From G025836975 sp040391135 (lineage in GTDB: Bacteria; Pseudomonadota; Gammaproteobacteria; Burkholderiales; Burkholderiaceae_B), in the NCBI GenBank assembly GCA_040391135.1, contig JBEBYL010000012.1, positions 16,589-80,588 on the forward strand: 64,000 bases of DNA. The letters run 5' to 3'. Within the stretch, counting starts at the first letter, position 1. Each line of letters opens with the position of its first letter. A program made the translations under genes and the position numbers. Positions 27,112-35,655 of the stretch are shown here, piece by piece. The notes below the pieces were generated by a model that was not told the origin of the DNA, made no database searches, and saw only the letters and a program-made list of their open reading frames with translations.

Positions 27112-27900
27112 ATGTGCATTGCCTACCTGTCCATCTCCGCACATCCTCGATGGCCCTTGTTCATTGCCGCCAATCGCGACGAATTCCACCAGCGGGCCAG
27201 CCGGCCCGCCGCGCCCTGGCCTGATCGGCCCGACATCATTGCGGGCATAGATTGCCTGGGCAAGGGAAGCTGGCTGGGCATGACCCGGCAAGGCCGCTAC
27301 GCCCTGCTGACCAATTATCGCGACCCCTCCCGCCTCATTCCGGACGCGCCATCGCGCGGCGAGCTGGTCAGCCAATACCTGACGAACCAGGAATCGCCCG
27401 CATCGTATGCGCGGCGCGTACACGACGCGGGTTCGGCCTATAACGGATTCAATCTGATCGTGGGCGACCCGGACACCGCCTGCTATGTGGGCAATCAGGC
27501 CGGACAGGCCATGCCCCAGCCCCTGCAGCCGGGCCGCTACATTCTGTCCAACCATTTGCTGGATACGCCCTGGCCCAAGGCGGAGCGCCTGCGGACCGCG
27601 CTCGATTCCTTTCCGCTGGATGGGCTGGAGCAGTCGCTGACACCCGTTTTCGAGATATTGAAAGACGGCACGCCCGCCCAGGATCACGCCCTGCCCAGCA
27701 CCGGCCTGACGCTGGAGCGCGAACGGCTGCTTAGCAGCCCTTTCATCGTCAGCCCCGACTATGGCACCCGCTGCTCCACGGTCATTGCCGTGCATGCCAG
27801 CGGCCGCGTGTTCTTCAGCGAAGTGAGCTACGATGAATCCGGCCGGTCCACTCAACGGCACGACTGGCCTTTTTCCCTTGTTCCAAGGAGTGCGCCATGA
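27112..27900 (+). CDS. NRDE-family protein (TANGO2-like)
   Basis: 262 residues. It starts MCIAYLSI and contains PLFIAANRDEFHQRASRPA (the NRDE motif), WLGMTRQGRYALLTNYRDP, YNGFNLIVGD, LSNHLLDTPWPKAERL and DYGTRCSTVIAV. The family is found across bacteria and eukaryotes (TANGO2) with a proposed role in haem or lipid handling. It follows pbpG by 15 bp and overlaps the next gene by 4 bp (ATGA), so the three genes are likely one operon. Confidence 0.88.
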   Translation: MCIAYLSISAHPRWPLFIAANRDEFHQRASRPAAPWPDRPDIIAGIDCLGKGSWLGMTRQGRYALLTNYRDPSRLIPDAPSRGELVSQYLTNQESPASYARRVHDAGSAYNGFNLIVGDPDTACYVGNQAGQAMPQPLQPGRYILSNHLLDTPWPKAERLRTALDSFPLDGLEQSLTPVFEILKDGTPAQDHALPSTGLTLERERLLSSPFIVSPDYGTRCSTVIAVHASGRVFFSEVSYDESGRSTQRHDWPFSLVPRSAP

Positions 27901-28367
27901 ATGTTTCCATCTTTGGCACCCGTCCGCCGAAAGCGGTATTGAACATGGCCCTGGCGACGGGCATATTGCTGGCCAGCGGCCTGTATATCCAGTCCCGCGC
28001 CGAGCTTCCTGCGACACAGATACAGGGCAGCACGGAATACATCAGCGGGGGCTTCGGCCTGGATGAATCCACGGCCTTGAAGCAGGCCATGGATCAATGG
28101 CCCCTGGCCCTGACCTTTGCCAGCCAGGTGGACGGCAAAGCCGCCTATGCCGGCGAAGTGCAGGTGGTGATCCGCAACGCAAGCGATGCAACGGTTTTGA
28201 ATGTCTCGTCGGACGGACCGTATTTTCTGGCCAGGCTGGATCCGGGCTCGTATCGGGTTTTCGCCACCTACGACAACCAGACGCAGTCGAAGGAAATCAC
28301 CATTGCTCCGGCGGGGACGACCCGCGTGACGTTTACCTGGAACAGGCCGGCCTCGGGTCCTGATTGA
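27897..28367 (+). CDS. Small exported protein with a carboxypeptidase-regulatory-like beta domain
   Basis: 156 residues. A hydrophobic N-terminal segment (LNMALATGILLASGLYIQSRA) is a signal peptide or anchor. The C-terminal 90 residues look like a beta-sandwich: EVQVVIRNASDATVLNVSSDGPYFLARLDPGSYRVFATYDNQTQSKEITIAPAGTTRVTFTW, similar to CarboxypepD regulatory-like domains (GSYRVxAxY). AAGGAG precedes the ATG. The exact family is not recognised and the function is unknown. Confidence 0.7.
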   Translation: MNVSIFGTRPPKAVLNMALATGILLASGLYIQSRAELPATQIQGSTEYISGGFGLDESTALKQAMDQWPLALTFASQVDGKAAYAGEVQVVIRNASDATVLNVSSDGPYFLARLDPGSYRVFATYDNQTQSKEITIAPAGTTRVTFTWNRPASGPD

Positions 28368-28374
28368 GCCGGTC

Positions 28375-29139
28375 CTAATGCAAGGTTCTGCCTGAAGGCG
28401 GGGTCTCGGCGGGCGCTTGTCCTTCTTGCAGCGTACCCAGGGCATCTTCCCAATTACGCAAGGGGACACAGGTTTGCAGGCGTACGACGGCCTGCTTGAT
28501 CAGGGCCTCGTGCAATTCGTGCCCTATCCTGGAAGCCACATCCAGGGTCGCATCGCCTTGCAATTCGCCCAGGCGGACCAGCGTGGACTCAACGTCTTCG
28601 GCGGAAACCTGCTGATCGTTGGCGCCGTGGAAAAAGTGCAGCATGGTGGTGGGCGGCACCGTGGCGGGCAAGGCGGCGTACAGGCCGGAAAAGGCCAGGA
28701 CGCGGCCGGCCAGATCGGGCTGGGCATGGCTGGCTTCCAGCGCCATCGAGGCTCCTTGGGAAAATCCCGCCAGAGCCGTTTGCTGTCCCGACAAGCCATA
28801 GGCGGATTGTATCCGCCGAATCTGTGCAATGAGTTCCGGCAAAGCCTGAGCGACACGTTCGGCATAATTGCTTTCGCGCAGGCCGACCGGATCGATCCAG
28901 TGATAGCCTGTTATGCCTCTCCGATCCGCCTCGGATGCCGGGGCGCCGGCCGGAATGTTTTCAAAAGCATAAGGAAGCACCACCATCGCACGTGGAAAAG
29001 CATGCTTGATGGCTTCGGCCAAAGGAAACATCTGTCGGGGATCCGCCGACTCGCCATGCAACAGTACAAAAAGCAGTTGGGGCTTTTCCGTCTTGGGTAT
29101 GAAAATAAAAGGATCCGGAAAGTCCGGCTTCATCGCCAT
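28375..29139 (-). CDS. ypfH: Alpha/beta hydrolase, YpfH-like esterase
   Basis: 254 residues. Phospholipase/carboxylesterase fold: LLFVLLHGESADPRQMFPLAEAI, nucleophile elbow LAGFSQGASMALEA (Ser), Asp in HFFHGANDQQVSAEDV and His in ASRIGHELHEALI, giving a complete Ser-Asp-His triad. No signal peptide, so it is cytoplasmic. It resembles E. coli YpfH, an esterase on short acyl esters. Convergent with the gene at 27897-28367. Confidence 0.85.
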   Translation of the reverse strand: MAMKPDFPDPFIFIPKTEKPQLLFVLLHGESADPRQMFPLAEAIKHAFPRAMVVLPYAFENIPAGAPASEADRRGITGYHWIDPVGLRESNYAERVAQALPELIAQIRRIQSAYGLSGQQTALAGFSQGASMALEASHAQPDLAGRVLAFSGLYAALPATVPPTTMLHFFHGANDQQVSAEDVESTLVRLGELQGDATLDVASRIGHELHEALIKQAVVRLQTCVPLRNWEDALGTLQEGQAPAETPPSGRTLH

Positions 29140-29230
29140 ATCGTTATCTCCTCAAAGCCTGGCCTTGCTTGAAACTCCGAAAATTGTACGCTAGATGGGA
29201 AAGCCGTTTGATTAGGAAGGCCATGATTTT

Positions 29231-29250
29231 TACTGTATATTTATACAGTA
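29231..29250. promoter_or_regulatory. LexA (SOS) box upstream of imuA
   Basis: TACTGTATATTTATACAGTA is a consensus-type CTGT-N8-ACAG LexA operator with flanking TA on both sides. It lies 19 bp before the imuA start, so LexA would block transcription or early elongation of the mutagenesis cassette. Confidence 0.92.
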
Positions 29251-29269
29251 TCAATAATCCGGCACCGCA

Positions 29270-30001
29270 ATGCGCGCTTTTTCCCTGCAACATCCCGAAC
29301 ACATTCATCCGGCTCTCTGGCGAGGAACCCAGCTTGCTCCTGCACGCCGCCCCGTCGTTTCCACCGGCTTCGATGCCCTGGACCGCGAGCTTCCCGGGCA
29401 GGGGTGGCCTTTGGGTTCGCTCATCGAATTCCTGCCCAGCCAGCCGGGAATAGGCGAACTCCATTTGCTGCGGCCCGCCCTGGCCCATCTTTCTTCCGAA
29501 CGCAGCGTCATCCTGGTCCACCCGCCTTACCAGCCGTATTTCCATTGCTGGGTCGATTGGCGGCTTCATAGCCGGCGCCTGTTATGGGTCAATCCGAAAA
29601 CACAGGGCGACGCCCTGTGGGCCGCCGAGCAAGTCCTGAAACACAATGCCTGCGCCGCCCTGCTTTGCTGGGCCGACACTCCGCATCCGGACGGTGTGCA
29701 CCGCCTGCATCTTGTCGCACAGCAAAGCGACACGCTTTTCGTGCTTCTCCGGCCGCAATCCGCGGCCATGCATGCCAGCGCCGCGCCGTTGCGCCTGCGC
29801 CTGATGCCTTTCGCCCAAGGCATCGAAGCTTTCATCCTTAAGCGGCGCGGGCCTTCCTGCGACAAGCCGGTATCCCTTGCCTTCCATCCCGCGCGCAACA
29901 CCGCCGTGTGCCCTGAATGCCATGAACAGCACGCCTCTCTGGTTCAGCCTGTACCTGCCCACGCACAGCCTGGACGTCCACTTCCCGCACTGGTCGGCTA
30001 A
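29270..30001 (+). CDS. imuA: ImuA, translesion synthesis accessory protein
   Basis: 243 residues, RecA/SulA-like. Typical ImuA blocks: EHIHPALWRGTQLA, GFDALDRELPGQGWPLGSLIEFLPSQPGIGELHLLRPAL (in place of a functional P-loop), VILVHPPYQPY and LLWVNPKTQGDALWAAEQVLKHNACAALLCWAD. With ImuB it recruits DnaE2 to damaged templates. It is directly controlled by the LexA box 19 bp upstream. The last 80 bp overlap imuB in another frame, longer than usual for this cassette. Confidence 0.9.
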   Translation: MRAFSLQHPEHIHPALWRGTQLAPARRPVVSTGFDALDRELPGQGWPLGSLIEFLPSQPGIGELHLLRPALAHLSSERSVILVHPPYQPYFHCWVDWRLHSRRLLWVNPKTQGDALWAAEQVLKHNACAALLCWADTPHPDGVHRLHLVAQQSDTLFVLLRPQSAAMHASAAPLRLRLMPFAQGIEAFILKRRGPSCDKPVSLAFHPARNTAVCPECHEQHASLVQPVPAHAQPGRPLPALVG

Positions 30002-31406
30002 GACACCGCCGGCCGCCGTCCTGTTCAAGGACCGGGTCTGCGCCTGCACCCCGGCGGCGCAGGCCAAGGGCATCAGGCCGGGCATGCGGTCCAGCACCGC
30101 GCTGGGGCTGGCTCCCGACATCTTGCTGGCCGCCGATCAGGCGCAGGCGCGGCATGATTACCTGCGGGAAATCGCCCTGTGCCTATTGCAATACACACCC
30201 CATGTGGCTTTTTTCGACGAGCATGCATTAGTCCTTGAAGCCGGGGCAAGCCTGAGCCTATTTCACGGAGTGCGCCAGCTGCATGCGCGCATCCGGGCCA
30301 GCCTGGACAACATGCGCGTCCGGGCGCGCATCGGCATGGCGCCCACCGCGCTGGGCGCCTGGATGCTTGCTTGCCGCAGCCAGCCTGGGCCTCGTCGTGT
30401 GATAAGCCATCAGGCGCTGCGGCGCCGGCTCGACCCCTTGCCCACGCACAGCCTGCCCGCCGCCCGTCCCTTCGACGACTGGCTGGACGGCATAGCGTGC
30501 CGCAGCCTCGCACAATTGCGCTCATTGCCCCGCAAGGGCCTTCAGCAGCGCAGCAGCCCCCTGCTGTTGCAGGAACTGGACGATGCCTACGGGGACGGCC
30601 GTCAAAGCTTTCCCTGGTTCCAGGCTCCCGAGCGCTTCAACCTGCGCCATGAGCTGACCGAACACCTGGAACACTACAACGCCGTCCTTGCGGTCGCGGG
30701 CCGCCTGATCGAGCAGTTGTGCGGCTGGCTGCATGCGCGCCAACGCGCCGCCCGTGTTCTTGAACTGCGGCTGCACCACGAAAAAGGCCGCCAGGCCAGG
30801 GCTCCCACCTGCATTGGGCTGCGCCTGTCGGAAGACGCCTGGCTGCCCGGGAATTTCCTGACCGTGCTTAGGGAACAGCTGCAATCGCTCTGCCTGGAGG
30901 CGCCGGTCATTTCGCTCGAGCTTTCCGTTACCCAGACGCTCTCCCGGCCTGCCGCCAGCCTTAGCCTGTTTCCGGAACCCACCCAATGGCTGAGCCAGGA
31001 ACACCGGATGCTCGACCTCTTGCAGGCCCGGCTGGGGCAGGAGCGCGTTTTACGCGCCTGTCCCAATGCCGATTACCGCCCCGAGCAGGCCAACCGGTGG
31101 CTGGCCGCCGATGCCCCTGCTTCCGCGACAGGCATGCCGCCTGCCCTATCGGGCCATTCCCGTCCATTCTGGCTGCTGCCTGAACCAGAAAAGCTGGATG
31201 TCCGCAATGATCGTCCCGTATACAGGCACAACAGCCTGCGCCTGACCTTGGGACCCGAACGTGTGGAAACCGGCTGGTGGAACACCGATGGACACGAGCA
31301 GCGCGATTACTTCATTGCGCAGGACGAATCGGGTGCGCGGTACTGGATCTATAGGCAGCGCGAGGCCGCGGGCCTGGGCTGGTTCCTGCATGGCCTTTTC
31401 GGCTGA
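29922..31406 (+). CDS. imuB: ImuB, catalytically inactive Y-family polymerase homologue
   Basis: 494 residues from the ATG at 29922 (MNSTPLWFSLYLPTHSL). Y-family polymerase fold, but the metal-binding acidic residues of true Y polymerases are missing: the first motif reads WFSLYLPTHSLDV and the later one LVLEAGASLSLF. The C terminus includes the little-finger-like region and ends DYFIAQDESGARYWIYRQREAAGLGWFLHGLFG, typical of ImuB. It bridges beta clamp, ImuA and DnaE2. It overlaps imuA by 80 bp, and dnaE2 starts 27 bp downstream. Confidence 0.92.
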   Translation: MNSTPLWFSLYLPTHSLDVHFPHWSAKTPPAAVLFKDRVCACTPAAQAKGIRPGMRSSTALGLAPDILLAADQAQARHDYLREIALCLLQYTPHVAFFDEHALVLEAGASLSLFHGVRQLHARIRASLDNMRVRARIGMAPTALGAWMLACRSQPGPRRVISHQALRRRLDPLPTHSLPAARPFDDWLDGIACRSLAQLRSLPRKGLQQRSSPLLLQELDDAYGDGRQSFPWFQAPERFNLRHELTEHLEHYNAVLAVAGRLIEQLCGWLHARQRAARVLELRLHHEKGRQARAPTCIGLRLSEDAWLPGNFLTVLREQLQSLCLEAPVISLELSVTQTLSRPAASLSLFPEPTQWLSQEHRMLDLLQARLGQERVLRACPNADYRPEQANRWLAADAPASATGMPPALSGHSRPFWLLPEPEKLDVRNDRPVYRHNSLRLTLGPERVETGWWNTDGHEQRDYFIAQDESGARYWIYRQREAAGLGWFLHGLFG

Positions 31407-31433
31407 ATCCCTTTTGCCAGCCTGCGCCCCGCC

Positions 31434-34400
31434 ATGAAAGCCGCCCTTCTTCCCGACTATGCCGAACTGGACTGCCTGTCCAATTTTTCGTTCCTGAAAG
31501 GCGCCTCGCATCCCGAGGAACTGGTGGAGCGCGCCGCGCAACTGGGCTATGAAGCCCTGGCGCTCAGCGATGAATGTTCCCTGGCCGGCGTGGTGCGCGC
31601 CTGGACCGAAGCCCAGAGGCAATCCATCAAGCTGATCATTGGCAGCCGCTTCAAGCTGGACGGCATGGAAGTCATCATTTTGGCGCGCAACAAGACAGGC
31701 TATGGGGATTTGTCGGAACTGATCACCCTGGCACGCAGACGCAGCGAAAAAGGCCAATACCGCTTAAGCCTGGAAGACATCGCCTCGCCTGCGCCGGGCT
31801 GCGAGCATCTTAAAAACCTGCCGGACTGCCTGTGCATCTTCAAGCCCGATTACGGCATCGATCCCCAGTTGCTGCACGAACAAGCGGCACGGCTGCTGCA
31901 CGTCTTCGCCGGACGCCTCTGGCTGGGCCTGGGCTTGCGCTACCAGCATGCCGACGCCCAGCACCTTGCCACGCTGGAATGGGCAGCCCGGCACTTTTCG
32001 ATCCGGCTGGTGGCCACCGGCCAGGTAGAGATGCACAGGCGCTCGCGCCAGCCCTTGCACGACACCCTGGCCGCCATACGCCTGAAGCAGGCCGTACAGC
32101 ACTGCGGCTACGCACTCAAGCCCAATGCGGAACACCATCTGCGCAGCCGTTTGCGCCTGGCCACTGCCTACCCCGCCCACACACTGGAAGAAACCCGCGT
32201 TCTGGCCAGGCTCTGCACATTCAGCCTGGACCAGATACGCTATCAGTATCCCCGGGAAATCGTCCCCGACGGCATGAGCCCGGCGTCCTATCTGCGCCAG
32301 GAAACCTATGCCGGCGCCCGCAGGCGCTATCCCAATGGCATCCCCGATTCGATCAGAAGCCAGCTCGAAAGCGAACTGGCCATTATTGGCGGGCTGGAAT
32401 ACGAACCGTATTTCCTGACGGTCTACGACATCGTTCAGTTCGCCCGGCGGCGCAACATCCTTTGCCAGGGCCGCGGCTCGGCGGCCAACTCCGCCGTCTG
32501 CTATTGCCTGGGCATCACCGAGGTCGATCCGGAAAACGGCAACGCCCTGTTCGCCCGCTTCATCAGCCAGGCCCGCAAGGAGCCGCCCGATATCGATGTG
32601 GATTTCGAACACCAGCGCCGCGAAGAAGTCATCCAATACATCTACGAAAAATATGGCCGGCATCGGGCAGCGCTGACGGCGGTGGTCAGTTGCTATCGGA
32701 CGCGCAGCGTCCTGCGCGATACCGGCAAGGCGCTGGGCCTGGATCCGGAACTGGTCGACCGGGTCGCCAAGTCCTTTCATTATTGGGATGGCAAGCAGAA
32801 CCTTCTGGACAGGATAGGCGCGAACGGCCTGGAAGGCGGCTCGCACATTGCCAGGCTGTGGGCGGAGCTGGCGCAGGAACTGTCCGGCTTTCCCCGGCAT
32901 CTGTCGCAGCACCCCGGCGGCTTCGTCATCGCACGCGACAAGCTGTGCCGGCTGGTGCCCATCGAGAACGCCGCCATGCCCGAACGCAGCATCGTCCAAT
33001 GGGACAAGGACGACCTGGACGCCATGGGCCTGCTGAAAGTCGACATCCTGGCGCTGGGCATGCTGTCGGCGCTGCATCGCTGCCTGGACCTGGCCGGCCG
33101 CCGGCGCGGCCAGCCCCTGCTCATGCAGGATATCAAAGACAATGACGAGCCCACATACCGGATGATCCAGCAAGCCGATACGATAGGCGTGTTCCAGATC
33201 GAATCGCGGGCGCAAATGAGCATGCTGCCCCGCCTGAAGCCCGCCATCTTCTACGACCTGGTGATCCAGGTGGCCATCGTGCGGCCCGGCCCTATTCAGG
33301 GCGGCATGGTGCATCCCTATCTGCGGCGCAGGCAGCACCCGGAAGAAATAGAAGCTCCAACCCCCGCCATAGAAAAAGTGTTGTCGCGCACCCTGGGCGT
33401 TCCCATCTTTCAGGAGCAGGCCATGCAGATCGCCATGGCGGCCGCCGACTTCACCGCCGACGAAGCCGACCAATTGCGGCGGTCCATGGCGGCCTGGAAA
33501 CGCAAAGGCGGCGTCGAACATTTCCGCAAGCGGCTGATCGACGGAATGATCCAGAACGGCTGTCCGGAGGAATTTGCCTTGCGCATATTCCGGCAACTGG
33601 AGGGTTTCGGGGAGTACGGTTTTCCCGAAAGCCATGCGGCCAGCTTCGCCAAGCTGGCCTACATCAGCGCCTGGCTCAAATGCCACGAACCGGAAGCCTT
33701 TCTGGTCGCGCTGCTCAACTCGCAGCCCATGGGCTTTTACTCGCCCAGCCAACTGGTGCAGGACGCCCGGCGCCACCATGTCAATGTGTTGCCCGTGGAT
33801 ATCCAAGCCAGTGGCTGGGAGGCCGATCTGGAACCAGACGGCCGGCGTCCCGCCGTGCGCCTGGGCTTTAATCAGGTCAAGGGCCTGTCCCAGGACGCCG
33901 GGCGGCGCATCGAAGCGGCTCGCCAGGCACGGGCTTTCGACACGGTGCAGGATCTGGCCGCCCGCGCCGGTCTGAGCCGCCACGAAATGGATGCCCTGGC
34001 CGCCGCCAATGCCTTGCAGCCGTTAAGCGGGCACCGGCGCCAGGCCCGCTGGCAGGCCGCCACCCAAGCGCTCAAGGGCTTGCTGCATGGCGCGTCCATC
34101 CACGAAACCGTCCAGCCTGCGCTGACCGCGCCGACCGAAGGCCAGGACCTTGTCGCCGATTATCGTTCCATGGGTCTGACCCTGGGACGCCACCCCGTGG
34201 CCTTGCTGCGGCCCACCTTGCAGGCGCGGCGATTCGTGCCGGCGGCGACCCTGGCTGACGACTATCCCGACCGGCGCCTGGCCCGGGCCTGCGGCATCGT
34301 GACCGGACGACAGCGCCCCCAGACCGCAAAGGGCACGGTATTCGTCACCCTGGAAGATGAGACGGGCAACGTCAACGTGATCGTCCATGCCGAACTGGCC

Positions 34401-34556
34401 CAGCGCCAGCAGGCGGCGCTGGTGCAATCCAGCCTGATGGGCGTCTACGGTGTGTGGCAACGCCACCAGGGCATCAATCACCTGTTGGCCAGCCGGCTTG
34501 TCGATCTAAGCGGCCTGCTGGGTTCCCTGCCCACCCGCAGCCGCAACTTCCATTAA
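31434..34556 (+). CDS. dnaE2: Error-prone DNA polymerase DnaE2 (ImuC)
   Basis: 1040 residues, normal for DnaE2. N-terminal PHP domain: DYAELDCLSNFSFLKGASHPEELVERAAQLGYEALALSDE. C-family polymerase core: GRGSAANSAVCYCLGIT, catalytic acidic motif PPDIDVDFEHQRREEVIQYIYEKYG, QHPGGFVI, FGEYGFPESHAASFAKLAY. A C-terminal OB-fold (GTVFVTLEDETGNVNVIV) follows. It performs SOS-induced mutagenic translesion synthesis with ImuA and ImuB. It ends 27 bp before yqeY. Confidence 0.95.
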   Translation: MKAALLPDYAELDCLSNFSFLKGASHPEELVERAAQLGYEALALSDECSLAGVVRAWTEAQRQSIKLIIGSRFKLDGMEVIILARNKTGYGDLSELITLARRRSEKGQYRLSLEDIASPAPGCEHLKNLPDCLCIFKPDYGIDPQLLHEQAARLLHVFAGRLWLGLGLRYQHADAQHLATLEWAARHFSIRLVATGQVEMHRRSRQPLHDTLAAIRLKQAVQHCGYALKPNAEHHLRSRLRLATAYPAHTLEETRVLARLCTFSLDQIRYQYPREIVPDGMSPASYLRQETYAGARRRYPNGIPDSIRSQLESELAIIGGLEYEPYFLTVYDIVQFARRRNILCQGRGSAANSAVCYCLGITEVDPENGNALFARFISQARKEPPDIDVDFEHQRREEVIQYIYEKYGRHRAALTAVVSCYRTRSVLRDTGKALGLDPELVDRVAKSFHYWDGKQNLLDRIGANGLEGGSHIARLWAELAQELSGFPRHLSQHPGGFVIARDKLCRLVPIENAAMPERSIVQWDKDDLDAMGLLKVDILALGMLSALHRCLDLAGRRRGQPLLMQDIKDNDEPTYRMIQQADTIGVFQIESRAQMSMLPRLKPAIFYDLVIQVAIVRPGPIQGGMVHPYLRRRQHPEEIEAPTPAIEKVLSRTLGVPIFQEQAMQIAMAAADFTADEADQLRRSMAAWKRKGGVEHFRKRLIDGMIQNGCPEEFALRIFRQLEGFGEYGFPESHAASFAKLAYISAWLKCHEPEAFLVALLNSQPMGFYSPSQLVQDARRHHVNVLPVDIQASGWEADLEPDGRRPAVRLGFNQVKGLSQDAGRRIEAARQARAFDTVQDLAARAGLSRHEMDALAAANALQPLSGHRRQARWQAATQALKGLLHGASIHETVQPALTAPTEGQDLVADYRSMGLTLGRHPVALLRPTLQARRFVPAATLADDYPDRRLARACGIVTGRQRPQTAKGTVFVTLEDETGNVNVIVHAELAQRQQAALVQSSLMGVYGVWQRHQGINHLLASRLVDLSGLLGSLPTRSRNFH

Positions 34557-34583
34557 AATGAACCCTTTGATCAGGATGCAATC

Positions 34584-35042
34584 ATGGGCAACACGCTAAA
34601 ACAGCAATTGGCCGACACCGTAAAAACCGCCATGCGCGCCAAGGATTCCGCCCGACTGGGCACCTTGCGTTTCCTGCAGGCCGCGATCAAGCAAAAAGAA
34701 GTCGACGAGCGGCGCGAGCTGGACGATGCCGAGGTCACCGCCATCATCGAAAAGCAGGTGAAGCAGCGGCGCGAATCCATTGCCGCCTTCGAGCAGGCCG
34801 GACGCACTGAAACAGCCAATCAGGAAAAAGCCGAATTATCCATCCTGCAGGAATTCCTGCCGCAACAGGCCGTCCCCGAAGAAATCGATGCCGCCATCGA
34901 CGCCGCCATTGCCGACGTAAGCGGCCAGGGTGTAACGGGCGCGCCGGCCATGGGGAAAGTCATGGCGATACTCAAGACGGCCCTGGCGGGCCGCGCCGAC
35001 ATGTCGGCGGTATCCGCCCAGGTAAAGGCACGCTTGATGTAA
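34584..35042 (+). CDS. yqeY: GatB/YqeY domain protein
   Basis: 152 residues. Helical YqeY fold: LADTVKTAMRAKDSARLGTLRFLQAAIKQKEVDERRELDDAEVTAIIEKQVKQRRESIAAFEQAGR, then ELSILQEFLPQQ and GAPAMGKVMAILKTALAGRADMSAVSAQVKARL. Related to the tail domain of GatB; may interact with tRNA or amidotransferases, role unproven. In many proteobacteria the gene lies near rpsU-dnaG; here it follows dnaE2. Confidence 0.92.
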   Translation: MGNTLKQQLADTVKTAMRAKDSARLGTLRFLQAAIKQKEVDERRELDDAEVTAIIEKQVKQRRESIAAFEQAGRTETANQEKAELSILQEFLPQQAVPEEIDAAIDAAIADVSGQGVTGAPAMGKVMAILKTALAGRADMSAVSAQVKARLM

Positions 35043-35045
35043 TAC

Positions 35046-35073
35046 CAACTGCCGGCCCTCAGGCCGGCAGTTG
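35046..35073 (+). terminator. Stable hairpin after yqeY
   Basis: Arms CAACTGCCGGCC and GGCCGGCAGTTG pair perfectly over 12 bp around a CTCA loop, 3 nt after the yqeY stop. No T-run follows, so termination efficiency is uncertain. Confidence 0.6.
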
Positions 35074-35084
35074 ATTCAGCCATG

Positions 35085-35171
35085 TCCAAATCAAGCGTGA
35101 ACGCGAAGGCGAAGCGCAGACATTACTGGCGTAAGGCAAGCGAAGCCGACAAAGTGCACGCTTGATTTGGA
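35085..35171. repeat. 87-bp element bounded by a 15-bp perfect inverted repeat
   Basis: TCCAAATCAAGCGTG (35085-35099) and CACGCTTGATTTGGA (35157-35171) are exact inverted complements, with 57 bp between them. The insert has repeated GCGAAG/GGCGAAGC words and a TTAC-GTAA hairpin. A 27-codon frame starts at ATG 35083 (MSKSSVNAKAKRRHYWRKAS) and ends inside the right arm; it is Lys/Arg-rich. It could be a small mobile or REP-like repeat, a structured RNA or a mini-gene; one copy cannot decide. Confidence 0.5.
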
Positions 35172-35178
35172 TAGGGGC

Positions 35179-35580
35179 TTAGCGATAGGCCACGCAAACC
35201 GAGGTATCCATCAGGATGGACTGCCGCATGGCGTTCAGAGCGCCCGTGTCCCAGGGTGAATGTCCCCAGACGGTATGGGTTACCTGGGTATGGCTGGCAT
35301 CGATGGCCTTGATGTCGGTGCGCGCCACCTCCAGCCCGCCCAAGGGGCTGCGAACCGCGACGCTGCCTGTCTGCATGGCCGGATCCACCTGCGCGTAGAC
35401 ATCGTAGTGCTTCTTTCCGCGCAGGCATTCATCGGCCTGATTCTGGGCCCGAAGATATACGATCTGATAGCTGCGGGGAACCGTATAGGAGACAGTGGGC
35501 GACTCATCGCCCGGCTGTATTCCGGCGATGCAACCCGACAGCAGCGCCGCCGCCGCGATACCGATTAATTGCGCTTTCAC
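35179..35580 (-). CDS. Small putative lipoprotein of unknown function
   Basis: About 133 residues from a GTG at 35580 with GGAGG 4 nt upstream; an ATG at 35595 is also possible. Lipoprotein signal VKAQLIGIAAAALLSGC with lipobox LLSGC. The mature part has YQIVYLRAQNQADECLRG and VRSPLGGLEVARTDIKAID, with a further Cys pair (DECLRG and SVCVAYR) that could form a disulfide. This resembles a betaproteobacterial lipoprotein family without known function. Confidence 0.7.
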   Translation of the reverse strand: MKAQLIGIAAAALLSGCIAGIQPGDESPTVSYTVPRSYQIVYLRAQNQADECLRGKKHYDVYAQVDPAMQTGSVAVRSPLGGLEVARTDIKAIDASHTQVTHTVWGHSPWDTGALNAMRQSILMDTSVCVAYR

Positions 35581-35655
35581 CGTTCCTCCGTGCATCTGCC
35601 CGCATCAACTGGAAAGTTATCACGCCGCAAGCGGCAATTGGAATTTTTTTCTGCT

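Noticed and set aside
31764..33983. A 739-codon open frame on the minus strand
   Set aside because: Antisense to dnaE2, whose PHP and polymerase motifs are complete; shadow frame.
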